From positions 372,001 to 436,000 of the forward strand of contig CAVVGK010000018.1 of the NCBI GenBank assembly GCA_963747755.1: a DNA stretch of 64,000 nucleotides, written 5' to 3'. This stretch comes from DATFVA01 sp963747755 (GTDB taxonomy: Bacteria > Bacteroidota > Ignavibacteria > Ignavibacteriales > Ignavibacteriaceae). The notes under the pieces are model-generated. The model saw only the letters and a list, made by a program, of their open reading frames with translations. It made no database searches and was not told the DNA's origin. Every line of letters begins with the position of its first letter. Within the stretch, counting starts at the first letter, position 1. Positions 1-9,555 of this stretch are shown one piece after another. The position numbers were made by a program, and so were the translations under genes.

Positions 1-30
1 AACGCAATCAGACGACTTATCAAGGGAATT

Positions 31-77
31 AAAAAAGAGGGCAGAAAAGAAAGACATCAGCCTTTTGGTTTCTGCCC
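31..77 (-). terminator. Intrinsic terminator of the OB-fold lipoprotein gene
   Basis: Arms GGGCAGAAA (39-47) and TTTCTGCCC (69-77) form a perfect 9-bp stem. On the minus strand the stem is followed by a T-run (complement of the A-run at 31-36). It lies just past the stop of the minus-strand gene ending at 93. Confidence 0.75.
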
Positions 78-92
78 GGGGAAAATTTAGAT

Positions 93-788
93 TTATTGAA
101 CTTTAACTGCAGCGTTTGAGAGAAGAACAGGGTATGAGTAGCCTGCACCAAAATCCTGGTTAATTTCAACAGTACCCTCAACAACCACTAAATCTCCGGC
201 CTTAGCTGAATCGGGAGTGGTAACCATTAAATCAAAGTTGTTATCCTTTCCGGTTCCATCCTGGATATGGATCCAGTTCCTGCCCATGATGTGAGGATTA
301 TACTTCACAACTTTGCCCTTAACCTTAACTGTCTCACCATTCAATTGATCTTTCTGTTCATAAATCTGGGCGACAGTTTTTCCATCCTTTAAAGGTTCAA
401 CATTTACTTCCTGCTTTGTCTGGTTAAATACCTGGGGATGATTTACAGGTTTCTGAGCTGAAGGAGGAGTCTGGGAAACATCCTGCACAAAAAGGACAGA
501 CTCGAATGTTCTATCTAAAGCTTCGCTTTTAAAGTTTTTCATTTCCATACTTTTAGAGAAATAGAGCGTTTCTCCTTTTTCAGGCTGCATCTTAGTAACA
601 GCGATCCAGAATTCGTTTCCATTTTCAGATGCTTTTATATATGTATAATTGGGAGTCTGGATAAAATCAGCTACTGTAACTTTATGGGTTCCTTCAGGAA
701 GATTTTCATTTGCTTCTTCATTTTTGTTTTCGCAGGCTGTGAATGCAACCATTAGAGCTATAAGGATAAGAGGGAGGATTCTTTTCAT
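93..788 (-). CDS. OB-fold lipoprotein, function unknown
   Basis: A predicted exported lipoprotein of 231 residues. The start at 788 is chosen because AAGGTGA lies just upstream of that ATG; an in-frame ATG at 809 has no such site. The N-terminus is a short basic stretch, a hydrophobic core and a lipobox ending AFTAC, so it should be lipidated. The first half (about residues 30-110) repeats a beta-rich pattern around KVTVADFIQTPNYTYIK and WIAVTKM; the second half (about 130-231) has the pattern of an OB fold (GETVKVKGKVVK, then WIHIQDGTG, then GDLVVVEGTVEI). Related modular proteins occur in the envelope of Bacteroidota-like bacteria; the ligand is unknown. It is a single gene with its own terminator, divergent from the nuo operon. 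Confidence 0.7.
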   Translation of the reverse strand: MKRILPLILIALMVAFTACENKNEEANENLPEGTHKVTVADFIQTPNYTYIKASENGNEFWIAVTKMQPEKGETLYFSKSMEMKNFKSEALDRTFESVLFVQDVSQTPPSAQKPVNHPQVFNQTKQEVNVEPLKDGKTVAQIYEQKDQLNGETVKVKGKVVKYNPHIMGRNWIHIQDGTGKDNNFDLMVTTPDSAKAGDLVVVEGTVEINQDFGAGYSYPVLLSNAAVKVQ

Positions 789-1012
789 TTTTATCACCTT
801 TTGATTCATATTTATTATATATCTTTGTTAGAAATAGTTGTTAAATATACACAAACAAATCTATATACATAAGTTAAAAAACCAGGGATAATCCTTTTTA
901 TTTATATATGATTTAATAATCTGCATCACAATCCCTTCCTCAAATGTTCTCTAATTTTGTTTCAATTAAACGAAAGTGAATCTCTTAATTCTTAATCTCT
1001 GAGGAGAAGAAT

Positions 1013-1447
1013 TTGTTCTTAGCTTCGACTCAATTATCCTTTGAACTCTGGCCCCTACTCGTGTATGCTGCAATGGTACTGCTGATAGTAGGGGGGATGC
1101 TTGCTGCATCTTACTTCCTTGGTCAGAGACATAAAGAAAAACAAACCGATACTATTTTCGAATCAGGTATTAAAACTACCGGGGACGCAAGGCTGCGGTT
1201 TCCAGTTCATTTTTATATTGTGGCAATGTTTTTTGTCATCTTCGATCTTGAAGCAGCATTTATAATCTCCTGGGCTATTGCATTCAGAGATGTAGGATGG
1301 GGAGGCTATATTGGAGCCGCAATATTCATTTTGGTTCTGATGGTTGTCCTTCTTTATGAATGGAGAATCGGAGCCCTTGATTTCGGACCCAACGGAAAGA
1401 AAATATTAAAAGAATACCATAGAAGAATAAAAAGCGGAAAGAAGTAA
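1013..1447 (+). CDS. nuoA: NADH-quinone oxidoreductase subunit A
   Basis: Small membrane subunit of complex I at the junction of the peripheral and membrane arms. The 144-residue protein has the three expected membrane segments (about residues 11-33, 65-88 and 93-117) and the family core with ESG and the acidic FDLEAAF in segment 2. The start is TTG at 1013, set by GAGGAG at 1001-1006. It is the first gene of the nuo operon. A TAATTTTG box at 952-959 matches the Bacteroidota minus-7 consensus TAnnTTTG and may be its promoter, though I see no convincing minus-33 element. nuoB follows after 7 bases. Confidence 0.93.
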   Translation: MFLASTQLSFELWPLLVYAAMVLLIVGGMLAASYFLGQRHKEKQTDTIFESGIKTTGDARLRFPVHFYIVAMFFVIFDLEAAFIISWAIAFRDVGWGGYIGAAIFILVLMVVLLYEWRIGALDFGPNGKKILKEYHRRIKSGKK

Positions 1448-1454
1448 TTATAAT

Positions 1455-2093
1455 ATGAGATGGTGGCTGACAAACACACAGAATCAGGTTAAGACAATCG
1501 ACGGAACTGGATCGTTTGAACAGGCAGTACAGAAAACTGTTGTGCTGAGTAAGCTTGAATCTTTGGTAGCTTGGGGCAGGCAAAATTCTATGTGGCCATT
1601 TAATTTCGGATTGTCGTGCTGTTATGTTGAAATGGCAACGAGCATTACAAGTAAATATGATATTGCAAGGTTTGGAGCGGAAGTAATCCGCGGAACTCCC
1701 CGTGAAGCAGATGTGATGATTATTGCAGGTACGGTATTTATAAAAATGGCTCCCGTCATAAAAAGATTATACGAACAAATGATGGAACCACGCTGGGTTA
1801 TCTCGATGGGCTCGTGTGCAAATTCCGGAGGGATGTACGATATATACAGCGTGGTGCAGGGAGTAGATAAGTTCTTACCTGTTGATATGTATGTACCCGG
1901 CTGTCCTCCTCGTCCTGATGCATTCCTTGAAGGACTGGTTCTTCTAAGGGAAGGTGTCGGAAAAGAAAAAAGACCGCTGAGCTGGGCAATTGGTCCTCAG
2001 GGAGTAGAGAAGGTTCCTAAAATTTCAATGAAAGTAAAGAAAAGGAGTGAAAGAATGAAGATGACAACTTTACGGCCTCCTGACGAGATTTAA
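1455..2093 (+). CDS. nuoB: NADH-quinone oxidoreductase subunit B
   Basis: Carries the terminal iron-sulfur cluster N2, which passes electrons to quinone at the base of the peripheral arm. The N2 ligands are visible: adjacent C55 and C56 in FGLSCCYVEMA, C121 in SMGSCANSGG and C150 in VPGCPPRPD. The 212-residue length includes a basic tail of about 30 residues after the conserved core. It lies between nuoA and the nuoCD fusion with short gaps, as in a single operon. Confidence 0.96.
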   Translation: MRWWLTNTQNQVKTIDGTGSFEQAVQKTVVLSKLESLVAWGRQNSMWPFNFGLSCCYVEMATSITSKYDIARFGAEVIRGTPREADVMIIAGTVFIKMAPVIKRLYEQMMEPRWVISMGSCANSGGMYDIYSVVQGVDKFLPVDMYVPGCPPRPDAFLEGLVLLREGVGKEKRPLSWAIGPQGVEKVPKISMKVKKRSERMKMTTLRPPDEI

Positions 2094-2117
2094 TCAGGTC
2101 ATCTTCAGACTAAGGAT

Positions 2118-3860
2118 ATGGAAAATTCAGTGCTGAATGAACTGAAGAAAAATTTTAACGAAGACGATTTCCGTTTTGAGGAAACCAGGGATGCAGTACC
2201 TACAGTATGGCTCAAAAGAGAAAAACTTGCAGATGTACTTAGTTTCCTTAAAAAAGATATTAACAAACCTTATAAAATGCTGTACGACCTCACAGCAATA
2301 GATGAAAGAACAAAATCACGGATAAACAAAACTCCCTCGGATGATTTCACGGTCGTCTACCAGCTTCTCTCATTTGAACGTAATGAAGATATCAGGCTTA
2401 AAGTTCCTCTTCTGGAAGGTGACCTTTCGGTTCCCTCCATAACTAGACTTTGGCAGAATTCCGACTGGTATGAACGTGAAGTATACGATATGTTTGGAAT
2501 TAATTTCGAAGGTCATCCCCACTTGAGTCGTCTTCTTATGCCTCAAACCTGGGAGGGTCATCCTTTAAGAAAAGAACATCCTGCACGGGCCACTGAGATG
2601 GGTCCTTTTCATTTACCGGAAGATACTGCATTGTTTGAGCAGGACGTGCTTCAGTTTAAGCCTGAGGACTGGGGACTTGAACGTGAGGATGATGAAGATC
2701 AGTTTATGTTCCTGAATCTTGGGCCACAGCATCCAGGTACCCATGGAGTACTGCGCCTGGTTCTGCAGCTTGATGGGGAGGAAATTCTTCATGTTGTACC
2801 TGATATCGGTTACCATCACCGTGGTGCTGAAAAGATGGGAGAAAGACAGTCATGGCATACGTACCTGCCCTACACGGATCGAGTGGATTACCTTGGCGGA
2901 GTATTGAATAATCTTGCTTATGTACTCGCTGTTGAAAAGCTGGCTGGTATCGAAGTTCCGCCCAGAGCGCAGGTAATCAGGGTTATGATGTGTGAGTTAT
3001 TCAGGATAGCCTCACACCTGGTATGGTACGGTACATTTGCACAGGATCTTGGAATGCTGTCGCCTGTATTCTATATGTTCAGCGACCGTGAAAAGATATT
3101 CGATATTGTGGCGGCTGTGTGCGGAGACAGGATGCATCCCAACTGGTTCAGGATAGGCGGAGTTGCACAGGATCTTCCCAACGGATGGGAAAAGCTAGTG
3201 AGTGATTTTGTCAAATACCTGCCCCCAAGGCTGAAGGATTACGACAACCTGGTGATGAAGAATCGTATCTTCAAGGCAAGAACGGTTGGAATAGGTGTTT
3301 ATGATACTGATGAAGCTATAGAGTGGGGGATAACCGGCCCCGGCCTGAGAGCCACAGGAATGGACTGGGACTTCAGGAAGAAAAGACCTTATTCAAGTTA
3401 TGATCAATTTGATTTTGATATACCCATTGGAAATAACGGCGACTGCTATGACAGGGCGGTTGTCCGGGTTGAAGAAATGAGGCAAAGTCTCAGGATCATA
3501 GAGCAGTGTATGCACCATATGCCGGTGGGTAATTATAAGTCGGAACATCCGCTTACTACTCCTCCTATTAAGCAATACAGTATGCACGATATAGAAACGC
3601 TTATTACTCATTTCCTGAATGTAAGCTGGGGGCCTGTTATTCCCGAAGGAGAAGCTTTTGTTGGAATAGAAGCTTCCAAAGGCAACAACGGATATTACCT
3701 GGTCAGTAACGGTGATACGATTCCGTATAGGGTGCGCATACGGACACCTTCCTTTCCCCATATTCAGATGGTTTCGTATATCAGCCGCGGATATACGGTT
3801 GCTGATTTACTATCGATATTGGGAAGCATAGATTTTGTTTTGGCGGACATAGACAGATGA
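2118..3860 (+). CDS. nuoCD: NADH-quinone oxidoreductase fused subunits C and D
   Basis: One 580-residue protein that joins the NuoC subunit (about residues 1-165, with WYEREVYDMFGI and LRKEHP) to NuoD (about 195-580, starting FLNLGPQHPGTHGVLRL). NuoD builds the quinone pocket with NuoB; the conserved YHHRGAEKM and the C-terminal ASKGNNGYYLVSNG and DIVLADIDR-like end are present. The fusion is known from enterobacteria and from several FCB-group lineages. The reading frame is intact from end to end. The gene sits 24 bases after nuoB and 62 bases before the ATG of nuoE. Confidence 0.95.
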   Translation: MENSVLNELKKNFNEDDFRFEETRDAVPTVWLKREKLADVLSFLKKDINKPYKMLYDLTAIDERTKSRINKTPSDDFTVVYQLLSFERNEDIRLKVPLLEGDLSVPSITRLWQNSDWYEREVYDMFGINFEGHPHLSRLLMPQTWEGHPLRKEHPARATEMGPFHLPEDTALFEQDVLQFKPEDWGLEREDDEDQFMFLNLGPQHPGTHGVLRLVLQLDGEEILHVVPDIGYHHRGAEKMGERQSWHTYLPYTDRVDYLGGVLNNLAYVLAVEKLAGIEVPPRAQVIRVMMCELFRIASHLVWYGTFAQDLGMLSPVFYMFSDREKIFDIVAAVCGDRMHPNWFRIGGVAQDLPNGWEKLVSDFVKYLPPRLKDYDNLVMKNRIFKARTVGIGVYDTDEAIEWGITGPGLRATGMDWDFRKKRPYSSYDQFDFDIPIGNNGDCYDRAVVRVEEMRQSLRIIEQCMHHMPVGNYKSEHPLTTPPIKQYSMHDIETLITHFLNVSWGPVIPEGEAFVGIEASKGNNGYYLVSNGDTIPYRVRIRTPSFPHIQMVSYISRGYTVADLLSILGSIDFVLADIDR

Positions 3861-3922
3861 AATTATTTATGATCGAAAATTGAATATTAAATAATAATGG
3901 AATTACTAATAACTGATTGTTG

Positions 3923-4387
3923 ATGTTAACGGAAAAAGAAAAAAAGGAAATAGATAATCATCTTAAGGAGTACCCGACGAAACGTGCGGGTTGCATTGAA
4001 GCACTTAAGGTGGTTCAGCAGAGCAAGCGATGGATTTCTGATGAGAGTCTACAAGACATTGCTGATTACCTGGATATGACTGCAGATGAGCTCGACAGCG
4101 TTGCTACTTTTTATAACCTTGTTTTCAGGAAACCGGTCGGACGTCATGTGATACTTATATGCGACAGCATCAGTTGCTGGATTCTTGGATATATTAAACT
4201 TTATGAACATTTGAATAAGACTCTGGGTATTTCATTTGGTGAAACAACTGAAGATAACAGGTTTACTTTGCTTCCTATTCCATGTTTAGGAACCTGCGAT
4301 CATGCACCAGCTCTGATGATCGATAATGATTTACATAGAGATTTAAGCCCGGAGAAACTCGATGCAATTTTGGAGAAATATGAGTGA
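3923..4387 (+). CDS. nuoE: NADH-quinone oxidoreductase subunit E
   Basis: Thioredoxin-like 2Fe-2S subunit (N1a) of the NADH dehydrogenase module. The four cluster cysteines are recognisable as CDSISC and CLGTC in the C-terminal half. The N-terminal helical part with YPTKRAGCIEALKVVQQSKRWIS is typical. I prefer ATG 3923 over the TTG codons at 3917 and 3920, giving 154 residues; no strong ribosome site is visible for any of them. It precedes nuoF, its partner in the complex. Confidence 0.93.
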   Translation: MLTEKEKKEIDNHLKEYPTKRAGCIEALKVVQQSKRWISDESLQDIADYLDMTADELDSVATFYNLVFRKPVGRHVILICDSISCWILGYIKLYEHLNKTLGISFGETTEDNRFTLLPIPCLGTCDHAPALMIDNDLHRDLSPEKLDAILEKYE

Positions 4388-4460
4388 GAAGATTCAAAAT
4401 ATAAGTTTACAGAATGGGAGATTACATAATTGCATGAATATAAAGATTTAAAAAGGAATA

Positions 4461-5729
4461 ATGGAAAAACCTTTAACCCGAAATATCGAATCTTTTGAAA
4501 CTCCCGTAAGTCTGAAGGACTATGAAAAAAACGGGGGTTACCAGGCTCTGAGAAAAGTTCTGAAGATGAAACCGGAAGATGTTCAGAAAATAGTGAAGGA
4601 TTCAAATCTGAAGGGAAGAGGCGGTGCAGGTTTTTCAACAGGAATGAAGTGGAGCTTCGTGCCGATGGGAGAAGACTTTCCGCACAAGTACCTTTTATGT
4701 AATGCCGACGAGATGGAACCCGGAACATTCAAAGACCGTTTGCTTCTGGAAAATGATCCTCACCTTCTGATTGAAGGTATGCTGCTGAGCGCATATGCAA
4801 TCCAGGCAGACAAAGCATATATATTCCTAAGATGGGCATACAAGAATGCAGCAGAAATCATTAACCGGGCAATAAACGAAGCTTATGAGGCGGGGTATCT
4901 TGGGAAGAATATCCTCGGAGGTGAGTATTCGGTGGATATGGCGCTGCACACCAGTGTAGGGCGTTATATGTGCGGTGAGGAAACAGGATTGTTAAATGCC
5001 CTCGAAGGAAAGAGAGCGACACCGAGAGCGAAACCACCTTATCCTCAGGTAAGCGGGCTGTTCGGTAAGCCCTCCATTGTCAATAATGTAGAAACACTTT
5101 CCTGTGTTCCGGGCATAGTAAATAATGGTGCTGATTGGTTCAAAAGTCTTTGCGTGACAGATGAAGGAGGAACGAAATTATACGGGGTAAGCGGCAGGGT
5201 AAAGAAACCGGGACTTTGGGAATTACCTCTTGGAACTTCAATGAGAGAAATAATTGAGGAACATGCGGGGGGTATGCTGGATGGATACAAGTTCAAAGGT
5301 GCCCTTCCGGGCGGGGCCTCAACAGATTTTTTGATTGAAGAGCATCTTGATGTAAAAATGGATTATTCAAACGTTCAGAAATATGGAAGCCGTCTTGGTA
5401 CGGGTACTATTATCATACTTGATGATAAAACGTGTCCTGTTGGAATGGTTCATAACCTCGAACATTTTTTTGCACAGGAATCGTGCGGCTGGTGTACTCC
5501 ATGCAGGGAAGGTCTTCCATGGACGGAAAAAATATTAAAGGCTATTGAAGATGGTGATGGGAGAATGGAAGACCTGGATCTGCTTGAAATGCATTCAAAA
5601 AGGTTAGGTCCGGGACATACATTCTGCGCGCTTGCTCCTGGTGCTGTTGAGCCGCTTCAGAGCGCACTGAAATATTACCGGAATGATTTCGAAGAACATA
5701 TACATAAAAAAACTTGTCCCTGGAGATGA
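4461..5729 (+). CDS. nuoF: NADH-quinone oxidoreductase subunit F
   Basis: NADH- and FMN-binding subunit that oxidises NADH and holds cluster N3. The glycine-rich NADH site GRGGAGFSTGMKWSF, the FMN-site region CNADEMEPGTFKDR and CGEETGLLNALEGKRATPR, and the N3 cluster motif SCGWCTPCREG with a later cysteine near FCALAPGA are all present. At 422 residues it has the usual length. Its TGA (5727-5729) directly abuts the TTG start I propose for nuoG. Confidence 0.96.
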   Translation: MEKPLTRNIESFETPVSLKDYEKNGGYQALRKVLKMKPEDVQKIVKDSNLKGRGGAGFSTGMKWSFVPMGEDFPHKYLLCNADEMEPGTFKDRLLLENDPHLLIEGMLLSAYAIQADKAYIFLRWAYKNAAEIINRAINEAYEAGYLGKNILGGEYSVDMALHTSVGRYMCGEETGLLNALEGKRATPRAKPPYPQVSGLFGKPSIVNNVETLSCVPGIVNNGADWFKSLCVTDEGGTKLYGVSGRVKKPGLWELPLGTSMREIIEEHAGGMLDGYKFKGALPGGASTDFLIEEHLDVKMDYSNVQKYGSRLGTGTIIILDDKTCPVGMVHNLEHFFAQESCGWCTPCREGLPWTEKILKAIEDGDGRMEDLDLLEMHSKRLGPGHTFCALAPGAVEPLQSALKYYRNDFEEHIHKKTCPWR

Positions 5730-5730
5730 T

Positions 5731-7584
5731 TTGGCTGTAATAACGATAGATGGCACAAAACACGAAGTTGATGAAAAACAGAACCTTCTGCACGTATGCT
5801 TATCGCTAGGCTACAACTTGCCGTACTTCTGCTGGCACCCGGCAATGGGTTCGGTCGGAGCCTGCAGGCAGTGTGCAGTTATAAAATACAAAGATGAGAA
5901 TGATGATAAAGGTAAACTTGTGATGGCTTGTATGGAACCTGCATCCGATGGGTCTATTATTTCGTTAAAGAATCCCGAGGCTGAAGGATTCCGGGCGGAA
6001 ATAATAGAATGGCTGATGACGAATCATCCCCATGATTGTCCTGTTTGCGACGAAGGCGGCGAATGTCATCTTCAGGATATGACCGTGATGACGGGACACG
6101 ATTACCGGCGGTTCAGGTTTAAGAAGAGAACGTACAGAAACCAGTATCTTGGTCCTTTTGTAAATCATGAAATGAACAGGTGCATACAGTGTTACAGGTG
6201 TGTTAGGTTCTACAGAGATTATGCGGACGGAAGGGATCTGGATGCATTTGCGGCACACAATCATGTTTTCTTCGGCAGGCACGAAGACGGAATCCTTGAA
6301 AATGAATTCAGCGGCAACCTGGTTGAGGTTTGTCCTACAGGTGTCTTTACGGATAAAACGCTTAAGCAGCACTACACACGTAAATGGGATCTGACAACTA
6401 CACCTTCGATATGCGTTCACTGCAGTGTAGGATGTAATACAATAGCCGGGGAAAGATACGGTAGTCTCAGAAGGATCCTAAGTCGTTACAACAGTCAGGT
6501 CAACGGCTACTTTTTGTGCGATCGGGGCAGGTTCGGATATGAATTTGTAAACAGCAGTAAACGAATAAAAAATGCCTCAATAAAAACGGACAAAGATTAT
6601 CAGTTCATTGATCTTGAAACGGCGTTTTCCCGGGTAAGCGAAATGGCTGCGGGAGAATCCGCTGTTGTAATCGGCATTGGTTCACCCCGTTCTTCACTGG
6701 AAGCGAATTATCTGCTTAGAAAGTTCGTAGGGGAAGATAACTTTTATTCAGGAATTTCTCCTGAACAATATAAACTTCAGAAATTACAGCTGGATATCAT
6801 GAGAAGTGGTGCATTTCATTCTCCCTCACTAAAGGATATCAAAGAAGCGGATGCTGTGCTTATACTTGGTGAAGATATCACGAATACAGCTCCTATGCTC
6901 GCTCTGTCTGTACGCCAGGCGCTTAAAAAAGCTCCTCCCGACCTCCTGGCAAAACTGAAAGTTCCTGAATGGCAGGATGCAGCCATCCGTGAAGCTTTAC
7001 AGGAGGAAAAGCTTCCGTTGTTTATTGCTGCATCTTATTCTACAAAACTTGATGATGTTTCTGCGATGTCAATAAACCTCACTCCAGGCGATACCGCAAG
7101 GATTGGAAATGCAATAGCTGCACGTTTTGACAATGCTATTCCGGCTCCGGAAGATATGACAGATAATGAAAAGAAATTCGTTGAACAGGCATCTGATGCC
7201 TTACGTAAGGCATCGAAGCCGCTGATTATTACAGGGGCGGGATCATTTTCTGAGGCTATAATTATGTCAGCTGTCAATGCGGCTGCGGCTCTGCAGAAGG
7301 TAAATAACAATTTATCTCTTAGTTTTATATTTCCTCATGCCAATAGTGCAGGATTAATGCTGTTGGATGGCAAACCGCTTGACTCCATTGAGAATGAAAA
7401 AGGTAAAGTTATTATTAATCTTAAAAACGACCTGATGAATCTTGGGCAGGAAGTTGTAAGTAAGATATTCGATAAATCAAAACTGATCACCATCGACTGC
7501 TCTGGAAACCGAAACAACGGAAAGATCAGATCTGGTTATTCCGGCAGGAACATTTGCAGAATCAGACGGCACGTTCATAAATAA
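5731..7584 (+). CDS. nuoG: NADH-quinone oxidoreductase subunit G, N-terminal part (frame broken)
   Basis: Large iron-sulfur subunit of the NADH module. I place the start at TTG 5731, one base after the nuoF stop, because GGAGA at 5722-5726 precedes it. Visible in order: the N-terminal 2Fe-2S ferredoxin with CWHPAMGSVGACRQC; HPHDCPVCDEGGECHLQD (His/Cys cluster); CIQCYRCVRFYRD with a later CPTG; then the molybdopterin-oxidoreductase-like domain with CVHCSVGC and FLCDRGR. Conservation stops at about base 7500: this frame then reads an unrelated tail to 7584, while the conserved sequence LVIPAGTFAESDGTF continues in the next frame. The full gene would span 5731-8593, about 953 residues. Confidence 0.9.
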   Translation: MAVITIDGTKHEVDEKQNLLHVCLSLGYNLPYFCWHPAMGSVGACRQCAVIKYKDENDDKGKLVMACMEPASDGSIISLKNPEAEGFRAEIIEWLMTNHPHDCPVCDEGGECHLQDMTVMTGHDYRRFRFKKRTYRNQYLGPFVNHEMNRCIQCYRCVRFYRDYADGRDLDAFAAHNHVFFGRHEDGILENEFSGNLVEVCPTGVFTDKTLKQHYTRKWDLTTTPSICVHCSVGCNTIAGERYGSLRRILSRYNSQVNGYFLCDRGRFGYEFVNSSKRIKNASIKTDKDYQFIDLETAFSRVSEMAAGESAVVIGIGSPRSSLEANYLLRKFVGEDNFYSGISPEQYKLQKLQLDIMRSGAFHSPSLKDIKEADAVLILGEDITNTAPMLALSVRQALKKAPPDLLAKLKVPEWQDAAIREALQEEKLPLFIAASYSTKLDDVSAMSINLTPGDTARIGNAIAARFDNAIPAPEDMTDNEKKFVEQASDALRKASKPLIITGAGSFSEAIIMSAVNAAAALQKVNNNLSLSFIFPHANSAGLMLLDGKPLDSIENEKGKVIINLKNDLMNLGQEVVSKIFDKSKLITIDCSGNRNNGKIRSGYSGRNICRIRRHVHK

Positions 7585-7639
7585 TGAGGGTAGAGCCCAG
7601 CGGTATTACCAGGTATATAAACCTGATAATAAGGAAATA

Positions 7640-8593
7640 ATGGAAAGCTGGAGAATTTTGGAACGGCTGATATCTCCTGCATCCGGGGCTGTACCGGTTA
7701 CTGAAGCAACAGAATCAAAGGATTCGGCTCCTTATTCCAACGAAAGTAGAAAGGAAACACCGGTAGAAATAAATGCAGGCAGCAAAATAGCAGAAGGAAA
7801 AGAAGAAGTTAAAAGACAGGCAGCTTTCCCTGATTCGGGCTTTGAGAAAATAATTAAGGAGATAGCCTCAACAATACCTGAACTAAAAGAGATAGTTACA
7901 ATAACGCCGCCCCCCGGGTTCAGGATAGTGGGACAGAAGATTCCTCGTGAGTCGCACAGGTTCAGCGGAAGAACTGCAATGCACGCTAATGTCGATGTCA
8001 GTGAGCCCAAACCGACAGATGATCCGGATTCTCCGCTGACTTTTACTATGGAAGGGTATAGAGGAGAACCGCCTTCGTCAATTATTCCTTTCTTTTGGTC
8101 CCCTGGCTGGAACTCCGTCCAATCTATCAATAAGTATCAGATAGAAGTGGGAGGACCTTTACATGGAGGTGACCCCGGCAGACGATTGTTCGAAAAGAAC
8201 GAATCTGCAACTATGAAATATTTCGATATAAAGCAGAAAAAATTCGAAAGAAAAAACGAAGGATATTTGGCTGTACCGATATACCACATATATGGATCAG
8301 AGGAATTGAGTTCTGAAGCCCTGGCGGTTCAGCAATTGATCCCGGAACTGTGTGTTTGGATGAATCCCGATGATGCTGCAGAGGAAGGAATTAAAAAAGA
8401 CGAGAATATCGAGATAGAGTCCAGTGGTAAATCTTTTAAACTTCCGGTTAAGATAAAACTAGATTTACCGCAGGGTACGGTTGGATTTCCTGTTCTGCCC
8501 GGTAAAACAATCCAGTTGTCTGCCGGAGTTAGTAAAGTAAAACCTGCGGTAGAGTACAATAAATGGCTAAAAGTAAAGAAAAATGCTGACTGA
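7640..8593 (+). CDS. nuoG: NADH-quinone oxidoreductase subunit G, C-terminal part (frame broken)
   Basis: Continuation of nuoG in another frame. Homology in this frame already begins near 7502, before the first ATG (7640), with LVIPAGTFAESDGTF and NNEGRAQRYYQVYKP, the conserved end of the molybdopterin-like domain. The following section (about residues 20-90 of this piece) is low-complexity and charged and probably a linker. The last part resembles the C-terminal molybdopterin-dinucleotide-binding-like fold (AVQQLIPELCVWMNPDDAAEEGI). It overlaps nuoH by 11 bases. Whether this piece is translated separately, by frameshifting, or is an artefact of a single inserted base near 7500 cannot be told from the sequence. 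Confidence 0.85.
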   Translation: MESWRILERLISPASGAVPVTEATESKDSAPYSNESRKETPVEINAGSKIAEGKEEVKRQAAFPDSGFEKIIKEIASTIPELKEIVTITPPPGFRIVGQKIPRESHRFSGRTAMHANVDVSEPKPTDDPDSPLTFTMEGYRGEPPSSIIPFFWSPGWNSVQSINKYQIEVGGPLHGGDPGRRLFEKNESATMKYFDIKQKKFERKNEGYLAVPIYHIYGSEELSSEALAVQQLIPELCVWMNPDDAAEEGIKKDENIEIESSGKSFKLPVKIKLDLPQGTVGFPVLPGKTIQLSAGVSKVKPAVEYNKWLKVKKNAD

Positions 8594-9539
8594 TATTCTA
8601 ATAAAAGTTGCGATAATACTTGGTGTACTGATAATCATGTTATCGATAGCTGCTGGATTAATCTGGCTTGAGCGTAGAATGCTGGCTTTGTACCAAGACC
8701 GTTATGGTCCCAACCGGGTTGGACCTTTTGGTCTGCTTCAGGTTTTAGCTGATACACTCAAAATAATGATGAAAGAGGATTGGATACCATCCTTCGTCGA
8801 TAAACCAATATTTGTAGGTGCTCCCACGATAGTAATGATATCAGTTCTGATGACATTCGCTATAGTCCCTTTTTCTCCCACTTTATTTGTAAGCGATATG
8901 AACGTGGGTTTACTTTTCTTCTTGGCTATGTCATCTCTGGGAGCATACAGTATCGTTTTGGCGGGCTGGTCTTCAAATAATAAATATTCTCTATTAGGAG
9001 CTTTAAGAGGATCAGCGCAAATGATTACTTATGAAGTTTTTATGGGCCTTTCTTTAATGGGTATTGTAATATTGAATGGAACATTTAGTCTGAGAGGAAT
9101 CGTAGAAGCGCAGGTGGGAATCTGGAATTTTATACCTCAGTTTGCGGGCTTTGTTATATTCCTTATTGCGGGTATAGCAGAAACACACAGATTGCCTTTT
9201 GATATTCCTGAGGCCGAGAGTGAACTCATAGCAGGGTTCCATTCAGAGTATTCAGGTATGAAATTCGGGATGTTCTTCGTTGGTGAATATCTTGGAATAA
9301 CCCTGATTTCTTCACTTATTGTTACATTTTACTTTGGAGGCTGGCTGGGATTCGGTTTTTTACCTCCATATATCTGGTTTATAATAAAGATGTTTGTGTT
9401 TATATCCTTCTTCATCCTGCTCCGGGCATCGTTACCAAGACCTAGATATGATCAGTTAATGGAATATGGATGGAAAATCCTGCTCCCGCTTGTATTACTA
9501 AACCTGCTGGTGACAGGAGCGATAGTGTTAGCAACTTAG
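8583..9539 (+). CDS. nuoH: NADH-quinone oxidoreductase subunit H
   Basis: Membrane subunit that forms the quinone channel with NuoB and NuoD. The 318-residue protein has about eight hydrophobic segments and the family signatures ERRMLALYQDRYGPNRVGPFGLLQ, the loop AETHRLPFDIPEAESELIAGFHSEYSGMKFG and the LRASLPRPRYDQLM stretch near the C-terminus. It starts inside the last codons of nuoG, so the two are probably translationally coupled. Confidence 0.96.
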   Translation: MLTDILIKVAIILGVLIIMLSIAAGLIWLERRMLALYQDRYGPNRVGPFGLLQVLADTLKIMMKEDWIPSFVDKPIFVGAPTIVMISVLMTFAIVPFSPTLFVSDMNVGLLFFLAMSSLGAYSIVLAGWSSNNKYSLLGALRGSAQMITYEVFMGLSLMGIVILNGTFSLRGIVEAQVGIWNFIPQFAGFVIFLIAGIAETHRLPFDIPEAESELIAGFHSEYSGMKFGMFFVGEYLGITLISSLIVTFYFGGWLGFGFLPPYIWFIIKMFVFISFFILLRASLPRPRYDQLMEYGWKILLPLVLLNLLVTGAIVLAT

Positions 9540-9555
9540 ATAACAGAGAGAAATT

